Part shown: positions 27,120 through 34,350 of the stretch, one piece after another
Layout of the letters: the number at the start of each line of letters is the position of its first letter
Numbering within the stretch: the first letter of the stretch is position 1
NCBI GenBank assembly: GCA_016709995.1
Contig: JADJLQ010000002.1
Location: 496,001-560,000, forward strand
Length of the DNA stretch: 64,000 nt
Origin: Saprospiraceae bacterium
GTDB taxonomy: Bacteria > Bacteroidota > Bacteroidia > Chitinophagales > Saprospiraceae
Reading direction: 5' to 3'
The notes under the pieces: model-generated
The model's input: only the letters and a program-made list of their open reading frames with translations
The model's database searches: none
What the model was told of the DNA's origin: nothing
Made by a program: the position numbers and the translations under genes

Positions 27120-28252
27120 AATATCTCAGCGGCTTTTTCGAGGGTTTCATCTTTTTTGCCAAAACAAAATCGCAGCACATGATGATCTGTACCATCCTGG
27201 TAAAAAGCGGAGACAGGTATAGTGGCTACTTTGTATTCTTTGGTCAGGCGTATGGCCAGCTCGTGATCCGCTTCGTCGGTAATGCGCTCGTAAGTAGCAC
27301 ATTGGAAATACGATCCTCTCGAAGGCAATAACGTAAACCTGCTGTCTTTGATCATATTGCGAAAATTATTGCGCTTGGCTTCGAAGAAGGCACTCAATCC
27401 CAGGTAAGCTTCTTTGTGGTCCAGATAGGCAGCCAATGCATGTTGCATCGGTGTGGAGGTAGAAAAAGCAATAAACTGGTATACTTTGCGGATTTCTTTC
27501 ATCAGAGCCGCAGGAGCCAGTACATACCCTACTCTCCAACCAGTCGTATGAAATGTTTTACCAAACGATGCGACCATAATACTTTGCTCAGACAAGGTAG
27601 GATAGGCCGAGATCGATTGGTGTTGTTCATGATCAAAGATGATGTGTTCGTAGACTTCATCGCTCAATACGATGATGTCAGTACCTGATACTATTTTTTC
27701 TAATGCAAGGATATCAGCGCTGGTCAATATACTTCCGGTAGGATTGTGCGGAGTATTGATCATAATCATCCGGGTCCTGGCGTTGATAAGTGACTTGACT
27801 TCTTCCCAATCGATATGATATCCCGGAAATTTCATTTTATATCGAACAGGAGTAGCTCCGGCCATAATGATAGAAGGGATATAACTGTCATAACACGGCT
27901 CCAGTACGATGACCTCTTCGCCGGCATGTACCAGCGCATTGATCGCTGCATACAAGCCTGCAGTGGCACCGGGTACCACCGTCACTTCTGTCATAGGGTC
28001 ATACCACCGCCCATAGAGTTCCTGTGTTTTGATGGCTATTTTTTCCCGAAGGGACATTACACCTGGCATAGGGGCATATTGGTTGAAACCTTCGGACATG
28101 GCCTTGGTGACCAGCGTGATCAGATCGGAGTCAGCGTCAAAATCAGGAAAACCCTGCGCGATATTATAAGCGCCTACCTCTGTAGCCAGACCACTCATCT
28201 TAGTAAAAATATTGGTGCCTACAAGGGGAAGTTTGGATTCAGGAAAATGCAT
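27107..28252 (-). CDS. PLP-dependent aminotransferase, methionine/glutamine transaminase type
   Basis: 381 aa from Met 28252 (MHFPESKLPLVGTNIFTKMSGLA), the usual N-terminus of the family; the open frame extends to 28318 but without a family match. Fold type I motifs: NIAQGFPDFDAD, GATAGLYAAINAL, NTPHNPTGSIL, LSDEVYEHI, and the PLP Lys in SFGKTFHTTGWRVGY. Group I aminotransferase resembling YbdL/kynurenine-glutamine transaminases, which convert KMTB to methionine with glutamine as donor. Coupled to the omega-amidase (13-base overlap), which removes the keto-amide product. Confidence 0.9.
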   Translation of the reverse strand: MHFPESKLPLVGTNIFTKMSGLATEVGAYNIAQGFPDFDADSDLITLVTKAMSEGFNQYAPMPGVMSLREKIAIKTQELYGRWYDPMTEVTVVPGATAGLYAAINALVHAGEEVIVLEPCYDSYIPSIIMAGATPVRYKMKFPGYHIDWEEVKSLINARTRMIMINTPHNPTGSILTSADILALEKIVSGTDIIVLSDEVYEHIIFDHEQHQSISAYPTLSEQSIMVASFGKTFHTTGWRVGYVLAPAALMKEIRKVYQFIAFSTSTPMQHALAAYLDHKEAYLGLSAFFEAKRNNFRNMIKDSRFTLLPSRGSYFQCATYERITDEADHELAIRLTKEYKVATIPVSAFYQDGTDHHVLRFCFGKKDETLEKAAEILCRI

Positions 28253-28419
28253 GCTGACGAATAAAAATGTATTGGGTAAAAATAGTGATTCTTTGAGTAA
28301 CCTCTTTAAATAGATCAATTTATTAACCCCTTGATATGGAACTCTTGTAAAAATGCAGACAGGTAATTTTTGAGTGATGCCAATAAGCCATTCCTGACCA
28401 TTACCCTAATATCTTTACT

Positions 28420-28427
28420 TATCTTTG
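28420..28427 (+). promoter_or_regulatory. -7 element TATCTTTG next to the start codon
   Basis: TAnnTTTG match ending 10 bases before the ATG at 28438, so the transcript would have about 5 leader bases. Confidence 0.5.
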
Positions 28428-28437
28428 AAACCACGAT

Positions 28438-28968
28438 ATGCGAAGCATTCTATTACAAGTAGCTGTCACGCTGGATGGTTTTATCGAAGGCCCTCATGGG
28501 GAAATAGATTGGTGTTTTACAGACCAGGATTATGGCATGAGCGATTTTCTTCAACGGATTGATACCATCTTTATGGGTAGGAAAACCTTTGATATGATGC
28601 AATCTATGCCCACCCCTCAGGATGATCCATTTACAGCTCAGATAGCTCATGTCCATCAGTTTGTATTCAGCCAAAGCCTGGATGCTGTCGATCAACCTGG
28701 GACCCGCTTGATCACTGGCGATACCATCACCTGGATCAAGAATTATATGCAGACTCCGGGCAAAGATATCTGGTTGTTTGGAGGTGCATCGTTTACCAAT
28801 AGCCTGGTGCAGGCTGGGTTGGTACACGAAATTATATTGGCAGTCCATCCTATCTTATTGGGTGCTGGCAAATCCTTCTTAAGTCACGCTGCACGGGTAC
28901 CTCTCCATTTGCTCAGTGCTCAGTCTTATGATTCAGGATTGGTGATGATGAGATATCAGGTGGTTTAG
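28438..28968 (+). CDS. Dihydrofolate reductase/RibD C-terminal domain family protein
   Basis: 176 aa. Family pattern: ILLQVAVTLDGFIEGPHGEIDW at the N-terminus, IFMGRKTFDMM (NADPH-binding turn), DIWLFGGASFTNSLVQAGLVHEIILAVHPILLGAGK at the C-terminus. This group of small reductases (YyaP/YwjB-like) uses NADPH; its natural substrate is not established. Cytoplasmic. Stop codon overlaps the convergent symporter gene by 4 bases. The start ATG is only about 10 bases from a promoter -7 element. Confidence 0.85.
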   Translation: MRSILLQVAVTLDGFIEGPHGEIDWCFTDQDYGMSDFLQRIDTIFMGRKTFDMMQSMPTPQDDPFTAQIAHVHQFVFSQSLDAVDQPGTRLITGDTITWIKNYMQTPGKDIWLFGGASFTNSLVQAGLVHEIILAVHPILLGAGKSFLSHAARVPLHLLSAQSYDSGLVMMRYQVV

Positions 28969-30245
28969 CCTTTTGAATGCTCCGTGCCTAATTGTGCCTC
29001 ACATTTGGCCCTATCAAACTCTCCTTCATTATTGGCGATCCATATAGTCGCTACGCCATTGCCGATAAAATTGGTGATCGCCCGGGCTTCAGACATAAAT
29101 CGATCTACGCCGAGTAACAAGGCAAGGCCCTCTATGGGTATGGTCTTGACAGCAGTCAGGGTAGAGGCCAACACTATAAAGCCACTGCCTGTGACGCCGG
29201 CAGCCCCTTTGGAAGTGATCATCAAGATGCCGGTGATGGTGAGCATTTCTGTATAGCTCAAATGGACTTTGTATACCTGAGCCAGGAAGATGACAGCCAT
29301 AGAGAGATAGATCGTAGTGCCATCCAGATTAAAAGAATAGCCGGTAGGTACTACCAACCCTACTACCGGTTTGGAGCATCCCATACGCTCCAGTTTTTCC
29401 ATGAGATTGGGCAGGCCAGCCTCAGAGGAGGAGGTCCCAAGGACGATGAGTAATTCTTCTTTGATATACTTTAAAAATCTCCATAGACTTACTTGATAAT
29501 ATTTAAGGATGTAACGAAGCACCATAAAAATGAACAGAACCATGGTGCAATAGACGGTGAGCATGAGCTTGCCCAATGGTAATAATGCATGGATGCCATA
29601 CTTACCTATCGTATAGGCCATTCCCCCAAATGCACCGATCGGGGCGAATAACATCACGCGAAATAACCACTTAAAAACCCACTTGGATATTGGCTCAAGA
29701 AATTTTACTATTTTTTCTTTGGCTTCTATTTTATTAATTACGATACCGGATACGATGGCCAATATCAATATTTGGATCGTCGAATTGTCTTTTAAAAAAT
29801 GTGACCAGCTAAAACCTGCAGCCTGCTGTGCATACTTCGTCACATCTCCTCCTGCACTATTGGGTATCACACCATCTCCTGGACGAATTACATTGGCCAC
29901 CACTATGCCGATCAATAAAGCAGCGGTAGTCACCACTTCAAAATAGATCAGCGCTTTGGCCCCAACGGTGCCTACCTTTTTAAGATCACCCATATTCACA
30001 ATACCCAAAGTGATAGTGAGGAAGATGATTGGATTGATAAAAAGTTTGACTACAGATATAAATCCGCTTCCAAGAAATTCGCTGAGCGTTTTGCCTAATT
30101 TAAGTTCCTGTCCCAAAAAATGTCCTTTCCACTCCTGCTTCAATACCGGTTGAAGGACCCATTCCGGGAAAAAATGACCCAATAAGACTCCCAGAGTAAT
30201 AGAGAGGAGTACCCAGAATGTAAGATTGGTAAAAAGCCGTTTCAT
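28965..30245 (-). CDS. Dicarboxylate/amino acid:cation symporter (DAACS), DctA/GltP-like
   Basis: 426 aa from Met 30245 (MKRLFTNLTFWVLLSITLGVLLGHFF), preferred over 30323 because the extra 26 residues do not fit the first membrane segment. Signature motifs: SSSEAGLPNLM (hairpin loop 1), NLDGTTIYLSMA (NMDG motif), and DRFMSEARAITNFIGN, the DctA-type form of the substrate-binding helix. Takes up C4-dicarboxylates or acidic amino acids with H+ or Na+. Unlike the second DAACS gene at 45079, this one has the SEAR form expected for dicarboxylates. Confidence 0.9.
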   Translation of the reverse strand: MKRLFTNLTFWVLLSITLGVLLGHFFPEWVLQPVLKQEWKGHFLGQELKLGKTLSEFLGSGFISVVKLFINPIIFLTITLGIVNMGDLKKVGTVGAKALIYFEVVTTAALLIGIVVANVIRPGDGVIPNSAGGDVTKYAQQAAGFSWSHFLKDNSTIQILILAIVSGIVINKIEAKEKIVKFLEPISKWVFKWLFRVMLFAPIGAFGGMAYTIGKYGIHALLPLGKLMLTVYCTMVLFIFMVLRYILKYYQVSLWRFLKYIKEELLIVLGTSSSEAGLPNLMEKLERMGCSKPVVGLVVPTGYSFNLDGTTIYLSMAVIFLAQVYKVHLSYTEMLTITGILMITSKGAAGVTGSGFIVLASTLTAVKTIPIEGLALLLGVDRFMSEARAITNFIGNGVATIWIANNEGEFDRAKCEAQLGTEHSKG

Positions 30246-30304
30246 CGATACGGGTAAATATAATGAGTATTTATAACAGCCAGTCCCTATGACATGAGAA
30301 TATA

Positions 30305-30337
30305 TTGAATGCTCCAGGTTCAAATGATCTATATTTG
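30305..30337 (+). promoter_or_regulatory. Promoter of the SemiSWEET gene
   Basis: TTG at 30305-30307, 22-base spacer, TATATTTG at 30330-30337. Predicted start near 30343, about 14 bases before the ATG at 30357. Confidence 0.5.
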
Positions 30338-30356
30338 CTGCTCAAATTTCAAGCAT

Positions 30357-30614
30357 ATGCAATGGATCGACTATGTGGGCTTATTCGGAGCATTTTTATC
30401 CTCAGTCACTTTCATCCCACAAGTGTATAAAGCCTGGCAATCCAGATCTACCGGCGATCTCTCCTATTGGATGCTCTTTATATTGATCGGCAATGTGAGT
30501 ACCTGGCTATTTTATGGCATTGTAAAAAAAGATTTGGCGATCATCATTGCCAATTGTATCATATTATTCTTAGCCATGGTGCTGTTGTATTTCAAGATTT
30601 CATTCAAAAAATAA
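30357..30614 (+). CDS. SemiSWEET sugar transporter
   Basis: 85 aa with three membrane helices, the half-size SWEET unit that works as a dimer. The PQ-loop motif FIPQVYKAWQSRSTGDLS is clear in helix 1 and its loop, followed by NVSTWLFYGIVKKD and ANCIILFLAMVLLYF. Facilitates sugar movement across the inner membrane. ATG at 30357 is chosen because it gives the standard N-terminus (MQWIDYVGLFGAFL) and follows the promoter; the longer frame from 30309 would overlap it. Confidence 0.9.
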   Translation: MQWIDYVGLFGAFLSSVTFIPQVYKAWQSRSTGDLSYWMLFILIGNVSTWLFYGIVKKDLAIIIANCIILFLAMVLLYFKISFKK

Positions 30615-30639
30615 TCTTTACTTTTTAATTTTTTGCAAG

Positions 30640-31245
30640 ATGGAGGCTTATCCACCCACCCCAATTATTTTAACTGGGCAGTATGTCACACTCGAACCCT
30701 TAAATCATACTCATGCTGAGGGTCTTGAAGCAGCAGCCTCAGATGGTAAACTCTGGAATCTATGGTTTACGAGTGTGCCGCGCCCAGAGAAAGTCCATGA
30801 ATTTATCGAGACAGCTCTGGCTGAACAACTAGCCGGCAAGAGTATACCTTTTGTGGTGAGAAGATCCGAGGACGAAGCCATCGTAGGCAGTACCAGATAC
30901 ATGAATATAGAGCAGGTGGTGAGACGACTAGAGATCGGCCATACCTGGTATGCTGCCTCTGCACAACGTACCCCGATCAATACTGAGTGTAAATTATTAT
31001 TGCTTCGACATGCATTTGAGTCTTTGGCATGTGTGGCCGTAGAGTTTCGTACGCATCGGTTTAATGAGGCTTCTCGCCGGGCCATCCTGCGGTTAGGTGC
31101 GGTGCAAGATGGCATATTGAGAAATCATCGGATAGGAGCTGATGGTACGCTTAGAGATACAGTAGTGTTTAGCATATTGCAATCTGAATGGCCTGCCGTG
31201 AAAATGAATTTGAATTTTAAATTGAGTCAGTATTTGGAGAGATAG
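30640..31245 (+). CDS. GNAT family N-acetyltransferase, RimJ/RimL type
   Basis: 201 aa. RimL-like start (LTGQYVTLEPLNHTHAEGL), acetyl-CoA fold blocks VGSTRYMNIEQVVRRLEIGHTWYA and VEFRTHRFNEASRRAILRLGAVQDGILRNHRI. The last is a hallmark of RimJ/L-like acetyltransferases, which use protein N-termini or small amines; substrate here unknown. It lies 25 bases after SemiSWEET on the same strand and 113 bases before the IS element. Confidence 0.88.
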   Translation: MEAYPPTPIILTGQYVTLEPLNHTHAEGLEAAASDGKLWNLWFTSVPRPEKVHEFIETALAEQLAGKSIPFVVRRSEDEAIVGSTRYMNIEQVVRRLEIGHTWYAASAQRTPINTECKLLLLRHAFESLACVAVEFRTHRFNEASRRAILRLGAVQDGILRNHRIGADGTLRDTVVFSILQSEWPAVKMNLNFKLSQYLER

Positions 31246-31352
31246 CTTGCTCGGCTTTGATTCCGTTTTTGATTGCCACAGAGAAGCTCGGAGAAGTACA
31301 GAGGAGCTTGGAAAATTTTGTAAGAATTTACTCTGCTTCGCCCTGTTGTGTT

Positions 31353-31358
31353 TAATTT
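31353..31358. repeat. Left target-site duplication TAATTT
   Basis: Direct copy of 33071-33076 directly outside the left inverted repeat of the insertion sequence. Confidence 0.8.
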
Positions 31359-31563
31359 GGGAGATTCGGGAGTAAGACACAATTTTTGATCCCCCAAATT
31401 ATATACTGTAAATGCGTATAATAATTCACTTCTAACAAAGTGCAAGAACAAGTACAGCGCACTATTGGAGCCTCTTTTTGGGACTATGATGTTGAAATGT
31501 GAATAAACCTGTTGATAAGGGCATAGAATCCCCTTGTTGCCCAAAAAGCATGCAAATATTATT

Positions 31564-32949
31564 CTATGCAGCTTGTTGTAAGCTAATATTCTTTGGTATT
31601 TTATCGATGACCCGGCAGAGATTAGCTATATGGACCCCAAAGAAAACGCAAAGCTTCTCGGTTTGTGCAGTGCGGGCCATAATACGCCTGAGTCCATAGT
31701 GATTCTTTTCTGTGCCAAAGCTTCCTTCCATTCGAGTAGATCTGTCTTTCGCCAATAATTTTTGCATTTTACTTCTTTGATCTTCTGAAGTGCCTGCCTT
31801 GCCTTTTCGAACAAAAGAAGTATGAATGTTTTCCTTTGAGCAATAAGATCTGTTTTTATTGGTAGCGTAAATAGCATCAGCCCCTACATGGGTACATTTA
31901 CCTGTATACTTTCGAACTAGAAATATTGCGCTTGTAAGCCTGGTACATTCATTGAATGCTTCATAGCTGAAGTGCTCAATGAAATTTAATCCATCGATTT
32001 GAACCATATGTACTTTGGCGCCAAATTCTACCGGTTTATTTTCTTTTCCTCTCACGATAGGGTGTACGTATGATTTATGTATACTGACTATTCTATTTTT
32101 GAACTTATCGTCCCCCTCAAACAAATGTTCTTGTTGTAAATACACTTCATGTACAGCCAAATATCGTTTCTTGTAAGACGGATCAAGGTCATGTATCGCT
32201 ATTCCTTGATTTGTCAACACTGCTTCGTGAAGGTGAAGTAGCTTATTCAATAAATACAACAAACTCCGCTTCCTCTTCCTGGCCATTTTATATGTCTTTT
32301 TACGACTTTTTTGATAAGCTAAATACTTTGTTTTTTGCTCTTTAAATTTCATGCGAGGTTGAGGAATACCCAAAGTTCCATACCACCATACTAGTTTTTT
32401 ATGCATCCATTCGCAGCACTCCCATAATAGTTTTACATCTGTTGGATATCGCAAATTACTTTCATAAGCTGTCGCATCCATATGTGCTATATGGGGATGA
32501 ATCATGTACGGCTTCCAGCTCTTGGCAAATATCTCTTGAATTTTTTGATATCCTTCTGCTTCCAATATTTTTGCTAACTCACATCTAATCGTACTTACTA
32601 CTTTAAAGTTAGTGATGCTTTCTTTTGGCCTTAATAATACGCCGCAAAACATTTGCAATTTCCAGTCACTATTCAATCGATTGATCAAATCCTGATCACT
32701 ACAATTGCAATAATTCTTTAAAAACATCAGTGCCACTTTTCCCCTTATATCGAACATCGAGGCAGGGCCTTTCTTTCTCCTTCTACTTAGTTTCGATATT
32801 GTTCGAACAATTTCTGACCAGGGTATTGCGGCGTATATCTTCCCTAATTCACTTCTCCTAAAAGTTTCTTCGTATTCTGCCATTTGATCCTGATTACTTA
32901 AAAATGGCAGTTGGGAAATATTATTCCGTATCTCGATTAACTTTGTCAT
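31564..32949 (-). CDS. DDE transposase, IS1182/IS5-like
   Basis: 461 aa, complete. N-terminal DUF772-like region (RRRKKGPASMFDIRGKVALMFLKNYCNCSDQDLINRLNSDW), then the RNase-H core with acidic residues in MDATAYESNLRYPTD, VGADAIYATNKNRSYC and RMEGSFGTEKNHYGL, consistent with a DDE triad. A basic insert (KSRKKTYKMARKRKRS) lies in the middle. It catalyses movement of the surrounding element. The final 20 residues (NLCRVIDKIPKNISLQQAA) show no truncation. Family subgroup is my judgement from motifs only. Confidence 0.88.
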   Translation of the reverse strand: MTKLIEIRNNISQLPFLSNQDQMAEYEETFRRSELGKIYAAIPWSEIVRTISKLSRRRKKGPASMFDIRGKVALMFLKNYCNCSDQDLINRLNSDWKLQMFCGVLLRPKESITNFKVVSTIRCELAKILEAEGYQKIQEIFAKSWKPYMIHPHIAHMDATAYESNLRYPTDVKLLWECCEWMHKKLVWWYGTLGIPQPRMKFKEQKTKYLAYQKSRKKTYKMARKRKRSLLYLLNKLLHLHEAVLTNQGIAIHDLDPSYKKRYLAVHEVYLQQEHLFEGDDKFKNRIVSIHKSYVHPIVRGKENKPVEFGAKVHMVQIDGLNFIEHFSYEAFNECTRLTSAIFLVRKYTGKCTHVGADAIYATNKNRSYCSKENIHTSFVRKGKAGTSEDQRSKMQKLLAKDRSTRMEGSFGTEKNHYGLRRIMARTAQTEKLCVFFGVHIANLCRVIDKIPKNISLQQAA

Positions 32950-32967
32950 ACAATTTAAATTTCTTTT

Positions 32968-33008
32968 ACCCCGAATTTACACTTAAAGTAGTGTTTTCGG
33001 GGTTTTTA
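32968..33008 (+). terminator. Hairpin with T-run at the right end of the IS
   Basis: ACCCCGAA (32968-32975) pairs with TTCGGGGT (32996-33003), with an inner ACACT/AGTGT stem, followed by TTTTTA. It lies upstream of the transposase gene; as in many IS it may shield the transposase from outside transcription. Confidence 0.6.
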
Positions 33009-33070
33009 TATGACTTTTTTTTGTAATATATGCTTAGCCTTCAGCTATTTACGGTTCTCCCGAATCTCCC

Positions 33071-33076
33071 TAATTT
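33071..33076. repeat. Right target-site duplication TAATTT
   Basis: Matches 31353-31358 exactly. Confidence 0.8.
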
Positions 33077-33107
33077 TTGTGGAAGTTAATGACAAGAAAT
33101 CAGGATA

Positions 33108-34304
33108 TCAGCGACATCCACCCATCCACTCTTCATACATAGTAAAAAATGTAGGGACGATATCATCAGCCAGGCTGCAGGTAGAATTAAATAATGCCGC
33201 AATGCCGATGTGAAGCCGGGGATCTATCGCTATCTCGGCACGGTACTCATTCGCAAAGCCTCCATGATAGTATTTATAATGGTCACCATAGTCGAGTACC
33301 CGCATACCTCTGGCATAATAAGTATCTTTTACTCCAGGCCAAAAATTATAATAGCGTCGGTCTTCAGTGGTTTTAATCTGTGGCTGAAAAAGACTATCAA
33401 TCGCTGATCGTGGCAGGATAGCCGGATAGTCTCCAATCAATAATTTCAGCCACAAGCTCATGTCTGTGATGGAAGCATTGATGCCTCCAGCTGAAATCGT
33501 GTTATAATATTTTTGTGAAACCTCTATTGGGTAATGTACCTGTTGGTTATAATCCAGCCGATGTGGTAAAGCTATATTTGGCGTTTTGCACATTGCTTCA
33601 TAACTAAAACATAGATCAGGCATACAGAGGTTTGCTTTTATCTCCTGGGCATACAAGTCGGTAATAGATCGTTGAGTGGCATTTTCTAATATGGGCTCTA
33701 TCAATGCATAAGAAGCATTTTGATAGGCATACATTTCACCGGGGGGGGCCAGATTTCGAATGTTTTTAAACAAAGGTAGGATCGCTGACAGGGAGTAACC
33801 TTTCTCCACCAGGTTGGTATAACTGTGATAAGGAAATCCGGCCGACTGTGACAATAGATTATTGATAGTCACCTTGCCGGTATATGCAGAATCAGATAAT
33901 TCGAACTCAGGTAAATATCGGTGCACCGGATCTGCAAAACTCAATAGCCCTTTTCTTACTTCAATATCGGTCAAAACTGCTCCAAAGCTTTTACTTACAC
34001 TGGCCAGTCTGAATAAGGTATGAACATCCACTGTATCGCAGCTCAAGGTAGATCGTACTCCATATCCTTTGATCGAGCGTACCATGGAATCTGATATGAT
34101 AGTCACTGCAGCCCCGGGACAATCGCATGCATGCATTTTTTGACTCACATATTGTTCAAAAAGGATGGCAAAGGTATCACCAGGTGCTTCGATGGCCTGC
34201 TGATCTAAGTATTGGCTGAGATTGTTTGATCTGATTGGTTCACAGGAAGCAAAAGTGAACAGTAACATCCCGGCCAGATAAATAATAAATGATTTTATCA
34301 ACAA
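33108..34304 (-). CDS. Beta-lactamase-like serine hydrolase, lipoprotein
   Basis: 398 aa. Lipoprotein signal with Cys at about residue 21 (GMLLFTFASC). Motifs of the class C beta-lactamase/DD-peptidase fold: SxxK in SVSKSFGAV, YxN in YQNASYALIE, and HGG in YYHGGFANEY. Shares the overall plan of the gene at 22445 but has no TPR tail. Probably acts in the periplasm or at the outer membrane on peptidoglycan peptides or esters. The start codon appears to be TTG at 34304; no ATG lies at the right place. The 3' end is 38 bases from the IS. Confidence 0.85.
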   Translation of the reverse strand: MLIKSFIIYLAGMLLFTFASCEPIRSNNLSQYLDQQAIEAPGDTFAILFEQYVSQKMHACDCPGAAVTIISDSMVRSIKGYGVRSTLSCDTVDVHTLFRLASVSKSFGAVLTDIEVRKGLLSFADPVHRYLPEFELSDSAYTGKVTINNLLSQSAGFPYHSYTNLVEKGYSLSAILPLFKNIRNLAPPGEMYAYQNASYALIEPILENATQRSITDLYAQEIKANLCMPDLCFSYEAMCKTPNIALPHRLDYNQQVHYPIEVSQKYYNTISAGGINASITDMSLWLKLLIGDYPAILPRSAIDSLFQPQIKTTEDRRYYNFWPGVKDTYYARGMRVLDYGDHYKYYHGGFANEYRAEIAIDPRLHIGIAALFNSTCSLADDIVPTFFTMYEEWMGGCR

Positions 34305-34350
34305 TGAACTAATAGATGCAAAAAATAATTTAGCCAGGATGTTTTGCTTT

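Larger units (their letters stand above)
31359..33070. mobile_element. Intact insertion sequence, 1712 bp (IS1182/IS5-like)
   Basis: Bounded by perfect 14-bp inverted repeats GGGAGATTCGGGAG at 31359-31372 and its reverse complement at 33057-33070, flanked by a 6-bp direct duplication TAATTT. It carries one transposase gene on the minus strand, about 190 bases of non-coding DNA at the left end and a hairpin near the right end. Intact ends and gene suggest a recent insertion. It landed in the short space between a GNAT gene and the 3' end of the beta-lactamase-like gene (38 bases away), so no gene is broken. Confidence 0.88.

Noticed and set aside
31359..33070. Composite transposon carrying cargo
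   Set aside because: Only the transposase gene lies between the inverted repeats; neighbours are outside the target duplication.
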